From: Muricauda sp. SCSIO 65647
GTDB lineage: Bacteria > Bacteroidota > Bacteroidia > Flavobacteriales > Flavobacteriaceae
Assembly (NCBI RefSeq): GCF_021534965.1
Contig: NZ_CP091037.1
Location: 1-64,000, forward strand
DNA: 64,000 bases
Direction: 5' to 3'
Shown piece by piece: positions 9,032 to 20,769 of the stretch; within the stretch, counting starts at the first letter, position 1, and the number at the start of each line of letters is the position of its first letter. The notes under the pieces were generated by a model, which was given only the letters and a program-made list of their open reading frames with translations, had not been told where the DNA came from and did no database searches. Both the position numbers and the translations under genes were made by a program.

Positions 9032-9643
9032 ATGAGAAGTATAAAACTGCTATACCTACCCCTTTTTCTATTATTTTTTCATTTTCAGACCAGTAGCGCC
9101 CAGCAATCAAAATCATTGGATGAGGGCAGCATCGAAGCACAGTTTCAATACCTAGAGAAAAAATCTGGGAACTATCGGGCAAACGGAGTGCGGTATGAGG
9201 TCATCAAGCTTTTTGAGCTGAGCAAATTGAAACAGAACGTATTCGACTCCCTGCAAACGGCGAACAATACTATTGCCGATTTGAAAAAAACCATTGCGCA
9301 AAATAAAAGTGAAATCAACGCACTGAATGCAAAACTTGAAGAAACGACCAAGAATCTCAATGAAACAAGGGCTGAAAAAGATAGCATGTCGTTTTTTGGG
9401 GCACAGGTCTCAAAAGGTACTTACAAGTTAATTATGGGTGTCTTACTTCTAACTTTCATTTTGTCACTGTTGTTCTTTATTTACAAATTCAGAAAGAGCA
9501 ACTTCTTGACACAACAGGCAAAATCTGCACTGGCCGATTTAGAGGAAGAATATGAACAACACCGTAGAAGGGCCTTGGAGCGGGAGCAAAAGATAAGTCG
9601 TCAGCTACAAGATGAACTCAATAAGAACAAAAAAACGCTGTAA
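9032..9643 (+). CDS. Coiled-coil single-pass membrane protein, function unknown
   Basis: This 203-residue protein has a signal peptide (residues 1-23, ending near SSAQQ), a helical region at about 60-120 with long coiled-coil heptads (ADLKKTIAQNKSEINALNAKL), one transmembrane helix at about 133-151 (IMGVLLLTFILSLLFFIYKF) and a second charged helical tail inside the cell. No enzymatic motif is visible. It precedes a GNAT gene by 9 bases and trmD by two genes. Any name borrowed from trmD would be wrong because the true TrmD is separate. Its function is not known to me. Confidence 0.75.
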   Translation: MRSIKLLYLPLFLLFFHFQTSSAQQSKSLDEGSIEAQFQYLEKKSGNYRANGVRYEVIKLFELSKLKQNVFDSLQTANNTIADLKKTIAQNKSEINALNAKLEETTKNLNETRAEKDSMSFFGAQVSKGTYKLIMGVLLLTFILSLLFFIYKFRKSNFLTQQAKSALADLEEEYEQHRRRALEREQKISRQLQDELNKNKKTL

Positions 9644-9652
9644 AATGGGCCA

Positions 9653-10105
9653 ATGGTCGATATAAGTAGAGCCAGTGCTCGCGACATACCCACTATTGTC
9701 CCTTTATTTGATGCCTATCGTGTTTTTTATGGGCAAGAATCTAACCTCGATGCAGCCCATTCTTTTTTATTAGAGCGTTTTAGCGACCAAGACAACATTA
9801 TTTTTTTGGCTTTGCATGACGATATGCCAATAGGTTTCGTACAGTTGTACAAAACCTTCTCTTCGGTCAGTCTACGGCCTTATTATATTCTCAACGATCT
9901 TTTCGTCAAAAAAGAATTCAGAAAAAAAGGTGTTGGCGAAGCACTTCTTGAAAAGGCCAAAAGTCATTGCAGGCAAATGGATTATAAAGGACTGGCCTTG
10001 GAAACGGCCACTGATAATCCTGCAAAAAAACTATATGAAAAATTGAACTGGAAAAAGAGTACCGAGTTCTTTCATTACTTTTGGAGCAATCCAGATTTGG
10101 CGTAA
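9653..10105 (+). CDS. GNAT-family N-acetyltransferase
   Basis: This 150-residue protein covers one complete GNAT domain. It opens with a typical beta-strand and helix ([23 protein letters not shown]), has the acetyl-CoA pyrophosphate loop [18 protein letters not shown] at about 85-102, and ends with the [21 protein letters not shown] block. The acceptor molecule is not predictable. It lies 9 bases after the coiled-coil membrane gene and just before trmD, so all three are likely on one transcript. Confidence 0.88.
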   Translation: MVDISRASARDIPTIVPLFDAYRVFYGQESNLDAAHSFLLERFSDQDNIIFLALHDDMPIGFVQLYKTFSSVSLRPYYILNDLFVKKEFRKKGVGEALLEKAKSHCRQMDYKGLALETATDNPAKKLYEKLNWKKSTEFFHYFWSNPDLA

Positions 10106-10133
10106 GCCATTGTTCAAACACTGTTGCCAGAAC

Positions 10134-10811
10134 ATGCGAATCGATATCATCACCCTTTTGCCCGAATTGTTGCGAAGCCCTTTTGAGGCCTCCATCTTAA
10201 AGCGTGCCATTGACAATGGTGTGGTTGAAATACATTTGCACGATTTGAGAAAATACGGCTTGGGCAACTATAGGCAAGTCGATGATTACCAATTTGGAGG
10301 TGGTGCGGGAATGGTCATAATGATAGAGCCCATTGACAACTGCATTTCAGATTTAAAAAAAGAAAGGCATTATGATGATGTGATTTACCTTACGCCTGAT
10401 GGCCAAACATTGAATCAGGCCATGGCGAATGAACTTTCCTTGAAAGAGAACCTCATACTCTTATGCGGTCATTATAAAGGTGTTGATCAACGTGTAAGGG
10501 ACCATTTAGTTACCAAAGAGATTTCAATTGGCGACTATGTGCTCTCAGGTGGTGAATTGGGCGCTGCCGTGCTTTGCGACACAGTCATTAGGTTACTGCC
10601 GGGTGTATTGAACGATGAGACCTCTGCCCTCACCGATTCTTTTCAAGACAATCTGCTCGCTCCGCCGGTATATACCCGCCCTGCCAAATATAAGGGCCTT
10701 GAGGTACCCGAAATATTGTTGAGTGGCAATACACCAAAAATAGAGGCATGGCGTGAGCAAAAGGCCCATGAGCGCACAGTCGAAAAAAGACCCGATCTGC
10801 TTGGCGAATAA
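10134..10811 (+). CDS. trmD: tRNA (guanine-N1)-methyltransferase TrmD
   Basis: Methylates G37 of tRNAs next to the anticodon to prevent frameshifting. The 225-residue SPOUT-family protein begins [13 protein letters not shown], the standard N-terminus; eight extra upstream codons (from 10110) are in frame but not conserved in type, so I use the ATG at 10134. The trefoil-knot SAM site is visible as [13 protein letters not shown] and [15 protein letters not shown]. The C-terminal [14 protein letters not shown] helix is present. It precedes rplS, an association kept in many bacteria, but rplS has its own promoter here. Confidence 0.96.
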   Translation: MRIDIITLLPELLRSPFEASILKRAIDNGVVEIHLHDLRKYGLGNYRQVDDYQFGGGAGMVIMIEPIDNCISDLKKERHYDDVIYLTPDGQTLNQAMANELSLKENLILLCGHYKGVDQRVRDHLVTKEISIGDYVLSGGELGAAVLCDTVIRLLPGVLNDETSALTDSFQDNLLAPPVYTRPAKYKGLEVPEILLSGNTPKIEAWREQKAHERTVEKRPDLLGE

Positions 10812-10831
10812 ACAAAAATAATGGCCAGGCA

Positions 10832-10862
10832 CTTGTAGATTCTAAATAATGCACTACTTTTG
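10832..10862 (+). promoter_or_regulatory. Promoter of rplS
   Basis: TTG (10832-10834) and TACTTTTG (10855-10862) are separated by 20 bases, a full match to the Bacteroidota consensus. The predicted start is near 10868, leaving a leader of about 60 bases. Confidence 0.65.
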
Positions 10863-10868
10863 CAAACG

Positions 10869-10930
10869 CAAAATCAACCTCTGACGAAAATCGTGAACGT
10901 TGCTTTTGGCATAACGACAAACCATTTGAT
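10869..10930 (+). promoter_or_regulatory. Possibly structured 5' leader of rplS
   Basis: The predicted leader includes CGTTGC-TTTTG-GC-AT-AACG (about 10898-10916), which folds into a short stem with a two-base bulge, flanked by TCGT and ACGA, which can extend it. Ribosomal-protein leaders that bind their own product are common; whether this is one is inference. Confidence 0.3.
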
Positions 10931-11281
10931 ATGGAATCTCTTATAAAATTTGTAGAAGACGAATTTGTACCTAAAAAAGACTTTCCAGATTTTTCGGCCG
11001 GTGACACTATTACCGTGTACTACGAAATTAAGGAAGGCGAAAAAACCCGTACCCAGTTTTTCAAGGGGGTGGTCATACAACGAAGGGGCAGTGGTTCTAC
11101 TGAGACCTTTACCATCAGAAAAATGTCAGGTACTGTGGGGGTAGAACGAATCTTCCCCGTCAACATGCCCGCACTTCAAAAAATTGAGGTGAATAAAAAA
11201 GGAAAAGTAAGAAGGGCACGTATCTTCTATTTCAGGGAGTTGACAGGTAAAAAGGCTAGAATCAAAGAAGTTAGAAAATAG
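10931..11281 (+). CDS. rplS: 50S ribosomal protein L19
   Basis: Structural protein bL19 at the 30S-50S interface. The 116-residue sequence contains the family blocks GDTITVYYEIKEGEKTRTQFFKG, VVIQRRGSGSTETFTIRKMSG and VERIFPVNMP and a basic C-terminus. Start and length agree with the family. A consensus promoter lies about 70 bases upstream and a terminator follows directly. Confidence 0.98.
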   Translation: MESLIKFVEDEFVPKKDFPDFSAGDTITVYYEIKEGEKTRTQFFKGVVIQRRGSGSTETFTIRKMSGTVGVERIFPVNMPALQKIEVNKKGKVRRARIFYFRELTGKKARIKEVRK

Positions 11282-11301
11282 GTTATTTCCAAGTTTTGAA
11301 A

Positions 11302-11328
11302 AGGCGCTCAAAAGAGCGTTTTTTTTAT
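11302..11328 (+). terminator. Rho-independent terminator after rplS
   Basis: CGCTC and GAGCG (11305-11318) pair around an AAAA loop and are followed by a run of about ten T. Confidence 0.88.
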
Positions 11329-11385
11329 GAACAATTGTTAATAACGATGGTTCATATTTTGTTGATTTTTAATTACTTGTAAAAT

Positions 11386-11415
11386 TTGCATAGATTATAT
11401 TTTATTCTACTTTTA
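11386..11415 (+). promoter_or_regulatory. Promoter-like sequence ahead of the candidate RNA
   Basis: TTG (11386-11388) and TACTTTTA (11408-11415) are 19 bases apart. Only the last base of the -7 box departs from TAnnTTTG. The predicted start is near 11421, with no protein gene for about 400 bases. Confidence 0.45.
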
Positions 11416-11420
11416 TCAAA

Positions 11421-14065
<2,645 letters not shown>

Positions 14066-14124
14066 GTGTTCTGTTTAAGAAAGTGTTAAGCCATACCATA
14101 AAGAGTTTGCTTTGGTTATTTTAG

Positions 14125-14955
14125 ATGCACCAAAAGAAATTCTTGGCATTGAAAAAGCACATTCTTCGTTTTATACCCCTATTAGTATTCTTTTCCTGCG
14201 AAGATGTCATTGACGTCGACCTTGCCACCGTAGAACCAAAATTGGTCATTGATGCGCTCGTGGGCTACAATGTCAACAATGGCGACCCGATTACAATTGG
14301 TCAAGTACGCCTAACATTGACTACCGATTTTTTTGCCGAAGAAGTACCACCTGCAGAAAATGCGAGTGTTCAAATCATAGATGAAGAAACGGGAGATGTG
14401 TATCCTTTGACCGAAAATGAACCCGGCATTTTTAGGGATGGTTTTCCAGATTTGGAATTTGGAAGGGATTATACCTTAGTGGTTATTTATCAAGGGCAAA
14501 CGTATCGCGCAACAGAACAGTTGCAACCTACCGGTCAGATTGAAAATGTGGAGCAGGGAGATGGCTTTTTATTTGATGAGGATGAAGAAACAGAGGTCAT
14601 AGTCACTTTTGTTGACATTCCTGACCAAAGGAATTATTATTTGTTTGCCTTCGGATTTGACAATTATTTGGTCACTGACGATGAATTTTATCAAGATCAG
14701 AGCCTTACATTTTCTTATTTCTATGAAGACATAGAACCTGGCGATTTGTTGACGATCACTTTGCTCGGCATCGATAAGGAATTTGCAAGTTATGTTGACC
14801 AAGCCCTGGTACAGGCTGGAGAAGATGGTGGCGGATTTGGGGTTCCGCCAGCTACCGTAAGGGGCAATGTGCTGAATAATACAGAGCCCGATAATTTCCC
14901 TTTCGGATATTTCGCTATCAGCGAAGTCGATGTTGAACTATTCACTGTGCAATAA
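14125..14955 (+). CDS. DUF4249 lipoprotein (first of two)
   Basis: This 276-residue protein has a short signal peptide ending in FFSCEDVIDVD, a lipobox with Cys near residue 25. The rest is predicted beta-rich and matches the DUF4249 pattern: EPKLVIDALV after the lipobox, a central VDIPDQRNYYLFAFG block and the late PPATVRGNVLNN block. DUF4249 proteins of Bacteroidota are usually encoded next to a TonB-dependent receptor and are probably outer-membrane partners; the ligand is unknown. Here the receptor begins 65 bases downstream and a second DUF4249 gene follows it. The two copies share lipobox and blocks and are paralogues. Confidence 0.85.
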   Translation: MHQKKFLALKKHILRFIPLLVFFSCEDVIDVDLATVEPKLVIDALVGYNVNNGDPITIGQVRLTLTTDFFAEEVPPAENASVQIIDEETGDVYPLTENEPGIFRDGFPDLEFGRDYTLVVIYQGQTYRATEQLQPTGQIENVEQGDGFLFDEDEETEVIVTFVDIPDQRNYYLFAFGFDNYLVTDDEFYQDQSLTFSYFYEDIEPGDLLTITLLGIDKEFASYVDQALVQAGEDGGGFGVPPATVRGNVLNNTEPDNFPFGYFAISEVDVELFTVQ

Positions 14956-15020
14956 CCCATAAGTACCACCGAAACCCAATGAATAATTTAAAGATTCATT
15001 ACTTTTAAAAAAACTTGACA

Positions 15021-17420
15021 ATGATAAAGAAAATACTGCCGCTTTTAACCCTATTATTCTGCTCTTTTTTTTCATTGTTTTCCCAACAAAGGCATACCAT
15101 CAGCGGAACGATTAGAGAAGCCGTTAGTAACGAGACACTGATTGGGGTCAGCATAACCGTACAAAATGCAAGAATTGGTGCCGCCACCAATGAGTATGGT
15201 TTTTATTCCATTACCCTTCCCGAAGGAGACTATACCCTAATCATCAGTTATTTAGGATTTCAAGATATCTCAAAATCGATTTCACTGAATTCAGATATGA
15301 AGCTAGACTTCAATCTTCAAGAAAAGACCGAAGAGCTTGAAGAGGTTGTAGTTACCGAAGATGCAGAACGTATAGATATCAGAAAACCCCAGATGAGCGT
15401 GAGCACCTTGGCCGTGCAGACCATAAAAAAAATTCCCGTTGTTTTGGGGGAATCCGATGTGATACGCTCTTTGGTGCTATTGCCCGGGGTGACCAATGCC
15501 GGTGAGGCTTCCTCTGGGTTCAATGTACGTGGAGGGGCAGTTGACCAGAACCTCATATTGCTCGACGAGGCAATCATTTTCAACACCTCCCATTTGTTCG
15601 GATTCTTTTCCGTTTTTAATCCTGATGCCATTAAGGATGTCAAGCTGTTTAAAGGTGGAATACCCTCTCGGTATGGAGGCCGGGTTTCATCCGTGCTCGA
15701 GATTTTTCAAAAAGAAGGAAATAGCAAAGAGCTAAAAGTGAATGGGGGCATTGGGGCCGTGGCGAGTAGGCTTTTGGTAGAAGGCCCTATCATCAAAGAC
15801 CGCACTGCATTTTTAGCCGGTGGAAGGGCCTCGTATGCACACTTGTTTTTGCCCTTGTTCAATATTGACAATCGCGCTTACTTCTATGACCTCAATACCA
15901 AGATAAGCCATAGGATCAATGACCGTAACAGCATTTTTCTATCGGGTTATTTCGGACGAGACCTGTTCAGTATAAATGATAGCTTTATAAACACCTATGG
16001 CAATGCTGTCGGTAATTTTAGGTGGAACCACTTGTTTTCAGATAAGTTGTTCTCTAATCTATCTTTGATCTATTCTGATTATTTCTACGGACTCGAACTT
16101 GACTTTGTAGGCTTTGAATGGGATTCAGGTATTCAAAACTTTAACCTGAAATACGATCTGAAGCACTATTTAAGTGACAAATTGCAGATCAATTATGGGG
16201 TCAACAACATTTATTATGTCTTCAACCCAGGTAAAATAAAACCAAACAGTGAAGATTCAGGCATAGTAGAAGACCAACTGACCAAGAAATATGCAAACGA
16301 AGCCGCCGCCTACGTCGACATAGAACAGAAAATAACGGAAAACCTAAGGGTAAATTATGGACTTAGGGCCAGCCTGTTCAACCGATTGGGGCAAGATGAA
16401 CTTTTTGTATACGAAAACGATCAACCGGTTATATTCGACCCCTTTCAACTGATTTACAGAGAAGCCACCCCCATTGACACCATAAGTCCTGGTAGGGGGC
16501 AAAATATTAAAACATTTTTCAACTTTGAACCCCGTGTATCGGCCGCGTATACGATCAACGAAAACAGCTCCGTAAAGGCCAGTTACACAAGATTGGCCCA
16601 ATACCTGCATTTGCTCTCGAACACAAGCTCTCCCACCCCGTTGGATGTGTGGACACCTAGTGGACCGTTCATCGAACCCCAGTTGTTGGACCAATATGCC
16701 CTTGGTTATTTTAGAAATATCAACAACGGAGACTACACCCTAGAGTTGGAAGGTTTTTATAAAGACATACAGAATAGGATAGATTACATCGACGGGGCAG
16801 ATCTGATCGCGAACGATGCCATTGAACAGGTCATTCTGAACGGTGAGGCACGGGCATATGGCCTAGAACTGTTATTACGAAAAAATGAAGGTCGTTTTCA
16901 AGGGTGGTTGGCCTATACCCTTTCCCGTTCTGAACAACGCACCCCCGGTAGGGAGCCCGTAGTCGATAACGGTCGTTCAAACTTGGAAACAGGGATCAAC
17001 CTTGGTGAATGGTACCCTACCCCATTTGACAAAACCCATGACATTTCCCTTTTTGGCAATTATGAATTGAACAAGAAATGGAATTTCAACGCCAATTTTG
17101 TCTTTCAGACGGGGCAGCCTACCAACTACCCCGTTGGGCAATTTGAATTTCAAGGATTGGTGGTACCTTTTTTCGGCTTGAGAAACCAGACAAGGCTACC
17201 GGATTACCATCGGTTGGATATTTCAGCGACCCTTTCCCCAAAAAAGAATAGAAATCGAAATTTTCAATCAGAATGGGTTTTTAGCATCTACAATGTGTAC
17301 AATAGAATGAATGCCGCTTCCATAAACTTTAGGCAAAATCAAGACACCGGTAGAAATGAAGCGGTTAGAACGGCAATTTTCGGTATCGTTCCGGCTATCA
17401 CGTATAATTTTAAATTCTAA
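15021..17420 (+). CDS. TonB-dependent receptor with carboxypeptidase-like N-terminal domain
   Basis: Outer-membrane active transporter of 799 residues. A signal peptide (residues 1-21, ending FSQQ) leads into a carboxypeptidase-regulatory-like beta-sandwich (about 25-105; ISGTIREAVSNETLIGVSI), then the plug (LPGVTNAGEASSGFNVRGG, SRYGGRVSS) and a 22-strand-type barrel ending in NFKF with the C-terminal Phe expected for barrel assembly. A TTG two codons earlier is in frame, but ATG 15021 gives a standard signal peptide. It is flanked by DUF4249 lipoprotein genes, 3 bases from the downstream one. The substrate is unknown; no degradative enzyme is adjacent. Confidence 0.93.
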   Translation: MIKKILPLLTLLFCSFFSLFSQQRHTISGTIREAVSNETLIGVSITVQNARIGAATNEYGFYSITLPEGDYTLIISYLGFQDISKSISLNSDMKLDFNLQEKTEELEEVVVTEDAERIDIRKPQMSVSTLAVQTIKKIPVVLGESDVIRSLVLLPGVTNAGEASSGFNVRGGAVDQNLILLDEAIIFNTSHLFGFFSVFNPDAIKDVKLFKGGIPSRYGGRVSSVLEIFQKEGNSKELKVNGGIGAVASRLLVEGPIIKDRTAFLAGGRASYAHLFLPLFNIDNRAYFYDLNTKISHRINDRNSIFLSGYFGRDLFSINDSFINTYGNAVGNFRWNHLFSDKLFSNLSLIYSDYFYGLELDFVGFEWDSGIQNFNLKYDLKHYLSDKLQINYGVNNIYYVFNPGKIKPNSEDSGIVEDQLTKKYANEAAAYVDIEQKITENLRVNYGLRASLFNRLGQDELFVYENDQPVIFDPFQLIYREATPIDTISPGRGQNIKTFFNFEPRVSAAYTINENSSVKASYTRLAQYLHLLSNTSSPTPLDVWTPSGPFIEPQLLDQYALGYFRNINNGDYTLELEGFYKDIQNRIDYIDGADLIANDAIEQVILNGEARAYGLELLLRKNEGRFQGWLAYTLSRSEQRTPGREPVVDNGRSNLETGINLGEWYPTPFDKTHDISLFGNYELNKKWNFNANFVFQTGQPTNYPVGQFEFQGLVVPFFGLRNQTRLPDYHRLDISATLSPKKNRNRNFQSEWVFSIYNVYNRMNAASINFRQNQDTGRNEAVRTAIFGIVPAITYNFKF

Positions 17421-17423
17421 GCT

Positions 17424-18329
17424 ATGAAACGGATACTTTATTTTCTAGTGGTTTTGACAGTCATCTTCTCGTGTGAAGATGTCATTGATGTAGAGACCCA
17501 ACCTGAACCTCCAAGGCTGGTGGTCAACGGCTTGTTACGGGTAGATATAACGCAAGAGTTCATCGACGTGCGTGTTCAAGTGAGCGAGACAAGTGACTTT
17601 TTTAATGAGAATACGATAACACAGCTAGAAAGTGCTGTTATTCTTCCGGGCAGGGTCAACCCTGAGCTAAACGCAGGTGTAGAATTCGGGAGATCTAGGG
17701 TTTTGGTAGAATCTGAACCTGGCAGTGGCGTTTATATACCCAGTTATATACCCGGCTCTGATACTGATGACCGCATTAGAACGGCAGGGCTTTCTACAGA
17801 AACCGTGTTTTTGCTGATAATAGAGCACAAAGGAAGAAGGTACGCGGCCCAAACCCCGTACTCACTGGCTGTACCCATAGAAAATATGGAACAGGGAGAT
17901 GAGACCCTGTTTGATGAAGATGACACAGAAATAAAGATTACCATTACTGATATTCCAGATTTTGAGAACTATTATGTTTTTGATTTTGGGGAAGGAGAGT
18001 TTTTGGCCTTGGATGACCAATTTATAGATGGTCAAGAATTTGAGTTCTCCTATTTTGTGGAACGTGACCTAGAATCTGGAGAAGAATTGGAGGTGAGCAT
18101 ACTTGGGGCCGACCAACAGTTTTTCAATTATATCGATTTATTGGTCGAACAGACCGAAAACGATGGTGGGGTATTTGAAACCCCTGCCGCCACTGTTCGC
18201 GGCAATGTCTTTGACATCACTGGCCTTGATAACATAGTCATTTTTGATAATGTGGAACGACCCAATGATTTTGCATTGGGGTACTTTGCGGTAGTACAAG
18301 AATTCAAGCGGAGCATCACAATCGAATAG
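17424..18329 (+). CDS. DUF4249 lipoprotein (second of two)
   Basis: This 301-residue paralogue of the protein at 14125 shares the lipobox segment FSCEDVIDVE, the PRLVVNGLLRV strand, the TDIPDFENYYVFDFG block and the PAATVRGNVFD block, but has its own middle region with insertions. It starts 3 bases after the receptor stop, so translation is probably coupled. The lipobox Cys (about residue 17) predicts attachment to the outer membrane. Two different DUF4249 partners for one receptor could mean two ligands or a two-part surface complex; that is inference. It converges with the GntP gene, 6 bases away. Confidence 0.85.
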   Translation: MKRILYFLVVLTVIFSCEDVIDVETQPEPPRLVVNGLLRVDITQEFIDVRVQVSETSDFFNENTITQLESAVILPGRVNPELNAGVEFGRSRVLVESEPGSGVYIPSYIPGSDTDDRIRTAGLSTETVFLLIIEHKGRRYAAQTPYSLAVPIENMEQGDETLFDEDDTEIKITITDIPDFENYYVFDFGEGEFLALDDQFIDGQEFEFSYFVERDLESGEELEVSILGADQQFFNYIDLLVEQTENDGGVFETPAATVRGNVFDITGLDNIVIFDNVERPNDFALGYFAVVQEFKRSITIE

Positions 18330-18335
18330 CCACTT

Positions 18336-19664
18336 TCAAGCCAATAGTAGATAAAGGCCCATAATTATCAGAATACCCACCAGCCCCTGACAGAAGGTCG
18401 CCAAAGTATGCCCCTTCAGTGCATTTTTGACATCTAAATTCGAGAATTGTGACACCACCCAGAAATAGCTGTCATTGATGTGTGAAACGGTCATGGCACC
18501 CGCGCCAATGGCCAAAACGCCCAATGCCTTTTCAGCAACCGTCTCCAATCCGAAAGTGGTCAACAAAGGTGCCGCAATGGCAGCAGTAGTGATAATAGAT
18601 ACGGTTGAAGACCCTTGGGCCGTCTTTAGGGCGGCAGCGATTCCGAAACAGATCAAGAGCCCACCGATTCCAGAGGTTGAGGTCAAATTCAATATCGAGG
18701 CAAAATCAACAGTTCTCAGAATGGCTCCAAAGGCACCACCTGCACCTGTAATAAGTACAATGAGGCCAGCTTGTTTCAAAGCCTCCACGATCCAATCATT
18801 TTTCTCTTTGGATGGGTGGCCTTTTCCTAATGAGAAAGCCAAGAAAACCCCTATCAAAAGGGCAATTATAGGGTTTCCAACAAAATCTGTAGTCTCAAAA
18901 AAGAATCCTTGGCCGAATGGTTTGGTCGGATAGTTGGCCACCGACTTCAAAGCGATCAAAACCAAGGGCACGACCAAAGGCAAAAAGGCCTGCAAAGCCG
19001 ATGGGGTCTTGTGGACTTCGGTAACCTCTTCAACATCGGCATTCCCTTCTTTTTCCGATATCGAAATATATCCTGATATGAATCGTGCCCAAAAATATCC
19101 GGTCACACTGACAGGAATGGCTACCAACAATCCCAATATCAAAACAGTACCCAAATCGGCATCCAAGATGGCGGCAGCTGCCAAAGGCCCTGGGGTCGGG
19201 GGCACAAAAACATGGGCCGCATATAGGCCACTGGCCAATGCAATGGCAAAAAACAACACGGGTATACCTGATTTTTTGCTCAATGTTTTGTTCAATGACG
19301 AGAGAATGATAAAACCCGAATCACAAAAAACAGGAATCGATACCACAAAACCTGCCAAATTGATGGCCAAAGGCGATCGTTTCAGCCCAACCCACTTCAA
19401 AACGGTGTCGGTCAAAACTTTTGTGCCCGCTGTCTTTTCTAAAAAAATGCCGATTACACTACCAAAGGCAATGACCAAACCGATGCCCGAAAGTGTTTTG
19501 CCAAAACCTTCCGCCATATGAGACATGATTTTTTCTGGGGCAAGCCCTAAAAAAAAACCAGAGGCAATCGCGGCAATAGTCAATGAAAATACAGGGTGTA
19601 ATTTGAATCGAACAGTGGCCACTATAATGAACAGTACCACAAATAAAATGACAAACAGTTCCAT
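18336..19664 (-). CDS. GntP-family gluconate/organic acid:H+ symporter
   Basis: Inner-membrane permease of 442 residues with about 12 hydrophobic segments. GntP-family markers include FGKTLSGIGLVIAFGSVIGIFLE, the PVFCDSGFIILSSL segment and HVFVPPTPGPLAAAAIL, and TAQGSSTVSIITTAAI and HINDSYFWVVSQF in the second half. Known members import gluconate, 2-keto-gluconate-like acids, fructuronate or D-serine; the substrate here is not decidable and no kinase gene is adjacent. A GTG five codons upstream (19679) is in frame; I prefer the ATG at 19664. It is a single-gene unit between two convergent or divergent neighbours. Confidence 0.92.
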   Translation of the reverse strand: MELFVILFVVLFIIVATVRFKLHPVFSLTIAAIASGFFLGLAPEKIMSHMAEGFGKTLSGIGLVIAFGSVIGIFLEKTAGTKVLTDTVLKWVGLKRSPLAINLAGFVVSIPVFCDSGFIILSSLNKTLSKKSGIPVLFFAIALASGLYAAHVFVPPTPGPLAAAAILDADLGTVLILGLLVAIPVSVTGYFWARFISGYISISEKEGNADVEEVTEVHKTPSALQAFLPLVVPLVLIALKSVANYPTKPFGQGFFFETTDFVGNPIIALLIGVFLAFSLGKGHPSKEKNDWIVEALKQAGLIVLITGAGGAFGAILRTVDFASILNLTSTSGIGGLLICFGIAAALKTAQGSSTVSIITTAAIAAPLLTTFGLETVAEKALGVLAIGAGAMTVSHINDSYFWVVSQFSNLDVKNALKGHTLATFCQGLVGILIIMGLYLLLA

Positions 19665-19713
19665 CAAAATTTGTTTCACTAAATATAAGTGAATTATTGG
19701 CTACCTTTATCGC

Positions 19714-19941
19714 ATGGGAACCGATAAGACATTATTGGTAAAAGGGGTAAAATACCTCTTCGTTACGGCCTTGACCATGTTTTTGGCACCGGTGGTCATA
19801 TATCAGGCCTTTAAAAATGAAGGGCACCCATGGTACATTCCTGTTCTTATAGTAGGATTGCTTTTGGCTACTGTAGCCATTGTACTCGGGTTTTATGCCG
19901 TGAAATTAATGGTCGATTCGCTTTTTGGAAAGAAAAAATAG
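19714..19941 (+). CDS. DUF6095 small membrane protein
   Basis: This 75-residue protein has two transmembrane helices (about 11-29 and 41-63) and a short basic C-terminus (FGKKK). It fits the flavobacterial DUF6095 family, whose role is unknown. It begins divergently 49 bases from gntP, with a TACCTTTA box (one mismatch to the -7 consensus) ending five bases before its ATG, and converges with the DUF4294 gene with a one-base gap. Confidence 0.75.
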   Translation: MGTDKTLLVKGVKYLFVTALTMFLAPVVIYQAFKNEGHPWYIPVLIVGLLLATVAIVLGFYAVKLMVDSLFGKKK

Positions 19942-19942
19942 A

Positions 19943-20644
19943 TCAATTCTTTTTTTTGGAAGCAGTAGTATCGGTTGAATTGGTTTTCCATTTATTGCTC
20001 AACACAGCGTAGTCATAATCCAACACCGACTTTTGCCGTGTCAGGCGATTAGACGCAAAGGCCCTTTGCAAAATGTCTTCAATCAAATAGTCTTCATGTA
20101 CCTCGGTTGGGCGAAATTCTTCTTTGATACTGATTTTAAACATTTTGGCAGTGGTCTGGTACCAAAAAGCCCTCCATCCGTTGCGCAGTTCCTTTACCAG
20201 ACCAAAAGCGGTAGTGCCCGTCTGTCGATGTATGAGCTTAACCAATATCTGCCCTTCGGTTCGGGTTAGCTTTTTCAGTTCATCTGAAAATTCACCTTCA
20301 ATATATTTCTGCATTTGGCGGGTATACTTTTTTCTATGGCGCCTCTTTTTGATTTTGGCCAAGCTGTCGTTCAGTTCGACCAGACGTTCGGCCGCCAATT
20401 TGGCATAGGGATACACTTTCAGCGTTTTTCTTCTTAAAATGTAGTAGCGGAGTTTTTCCTTTTTGTCGGCAAATTCAAGTTTTCCAAAAATATAGACCTC
20501 ATCAAGAGGAATGGATTCCAGTAATAGGGAGTCTCCCTCCATTCTGACATAATATTCCGCAATAGAGTCTAAATGCTTTTCTTCTTGGGCAAATCCGAAG
20601 AAAAAAACGGAAAGAAGAAGCAGTGTTGCCAGTGTGCGACGCAT
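19943..20644 (-). CDS. DUF4294 secreted protein
   Basis: This 233-residue protein has a clear signal peptide (residues 1-20, FFFGFAQEE) and a highly charged body. The blocks VYIFGKLEFADKKEKLRYYILRRKTLKVYPYAKLA and TEGQILVKLIHRQTG, with NGWRAFWYQTTA following, fit the DUF4294 family of Bacteroidota. It is probably periplasmic. Function is unknown. The C-terminal tail rich in Ser/Thr/Lys looks unstructured. Its start is divergent from the first LuxR-type gene, 125 bases away. Confidence 0.8.
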   Translation of the reverse strand: MRRTLATLLLLSVFFFGFAQEEKHLDSIAEYYVRMEGDSLLLESIPLDEVYIFGKLEFADKKEKLRYYILRRKTLKVYPYAKLAAERLVELNDSLAKIKKRRHRKKYTRQMQKYIEGEFSDELKKLTRTEGQILVKLIHRQTGTTAFGLVKELRNGWRAFWYQTTAKMFKISIKEEFRPTEVHEDYLIEDILQRAFASNRLTRQKSVLDYDYAVLSNKWKTNSTDTTASKKKN

Positions 20645-20769
20645 AAAAAAGTACTACTAAAAAGCTCTTCAAAAGTAACGATAATAGACCATCCTTATTA
20701 TTAAAAATAAGTGAATATCCTTATATTTCATGACAACAGGCCATTTGTCAAACCCAAACCAATCTGTCA

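Noticed and set aside
18475-19521. Two long plus-strand frames opposite the GntP permease
   Set aside because: They are antisense to a clear 12-helix permease, and have no start context or family resemblance.
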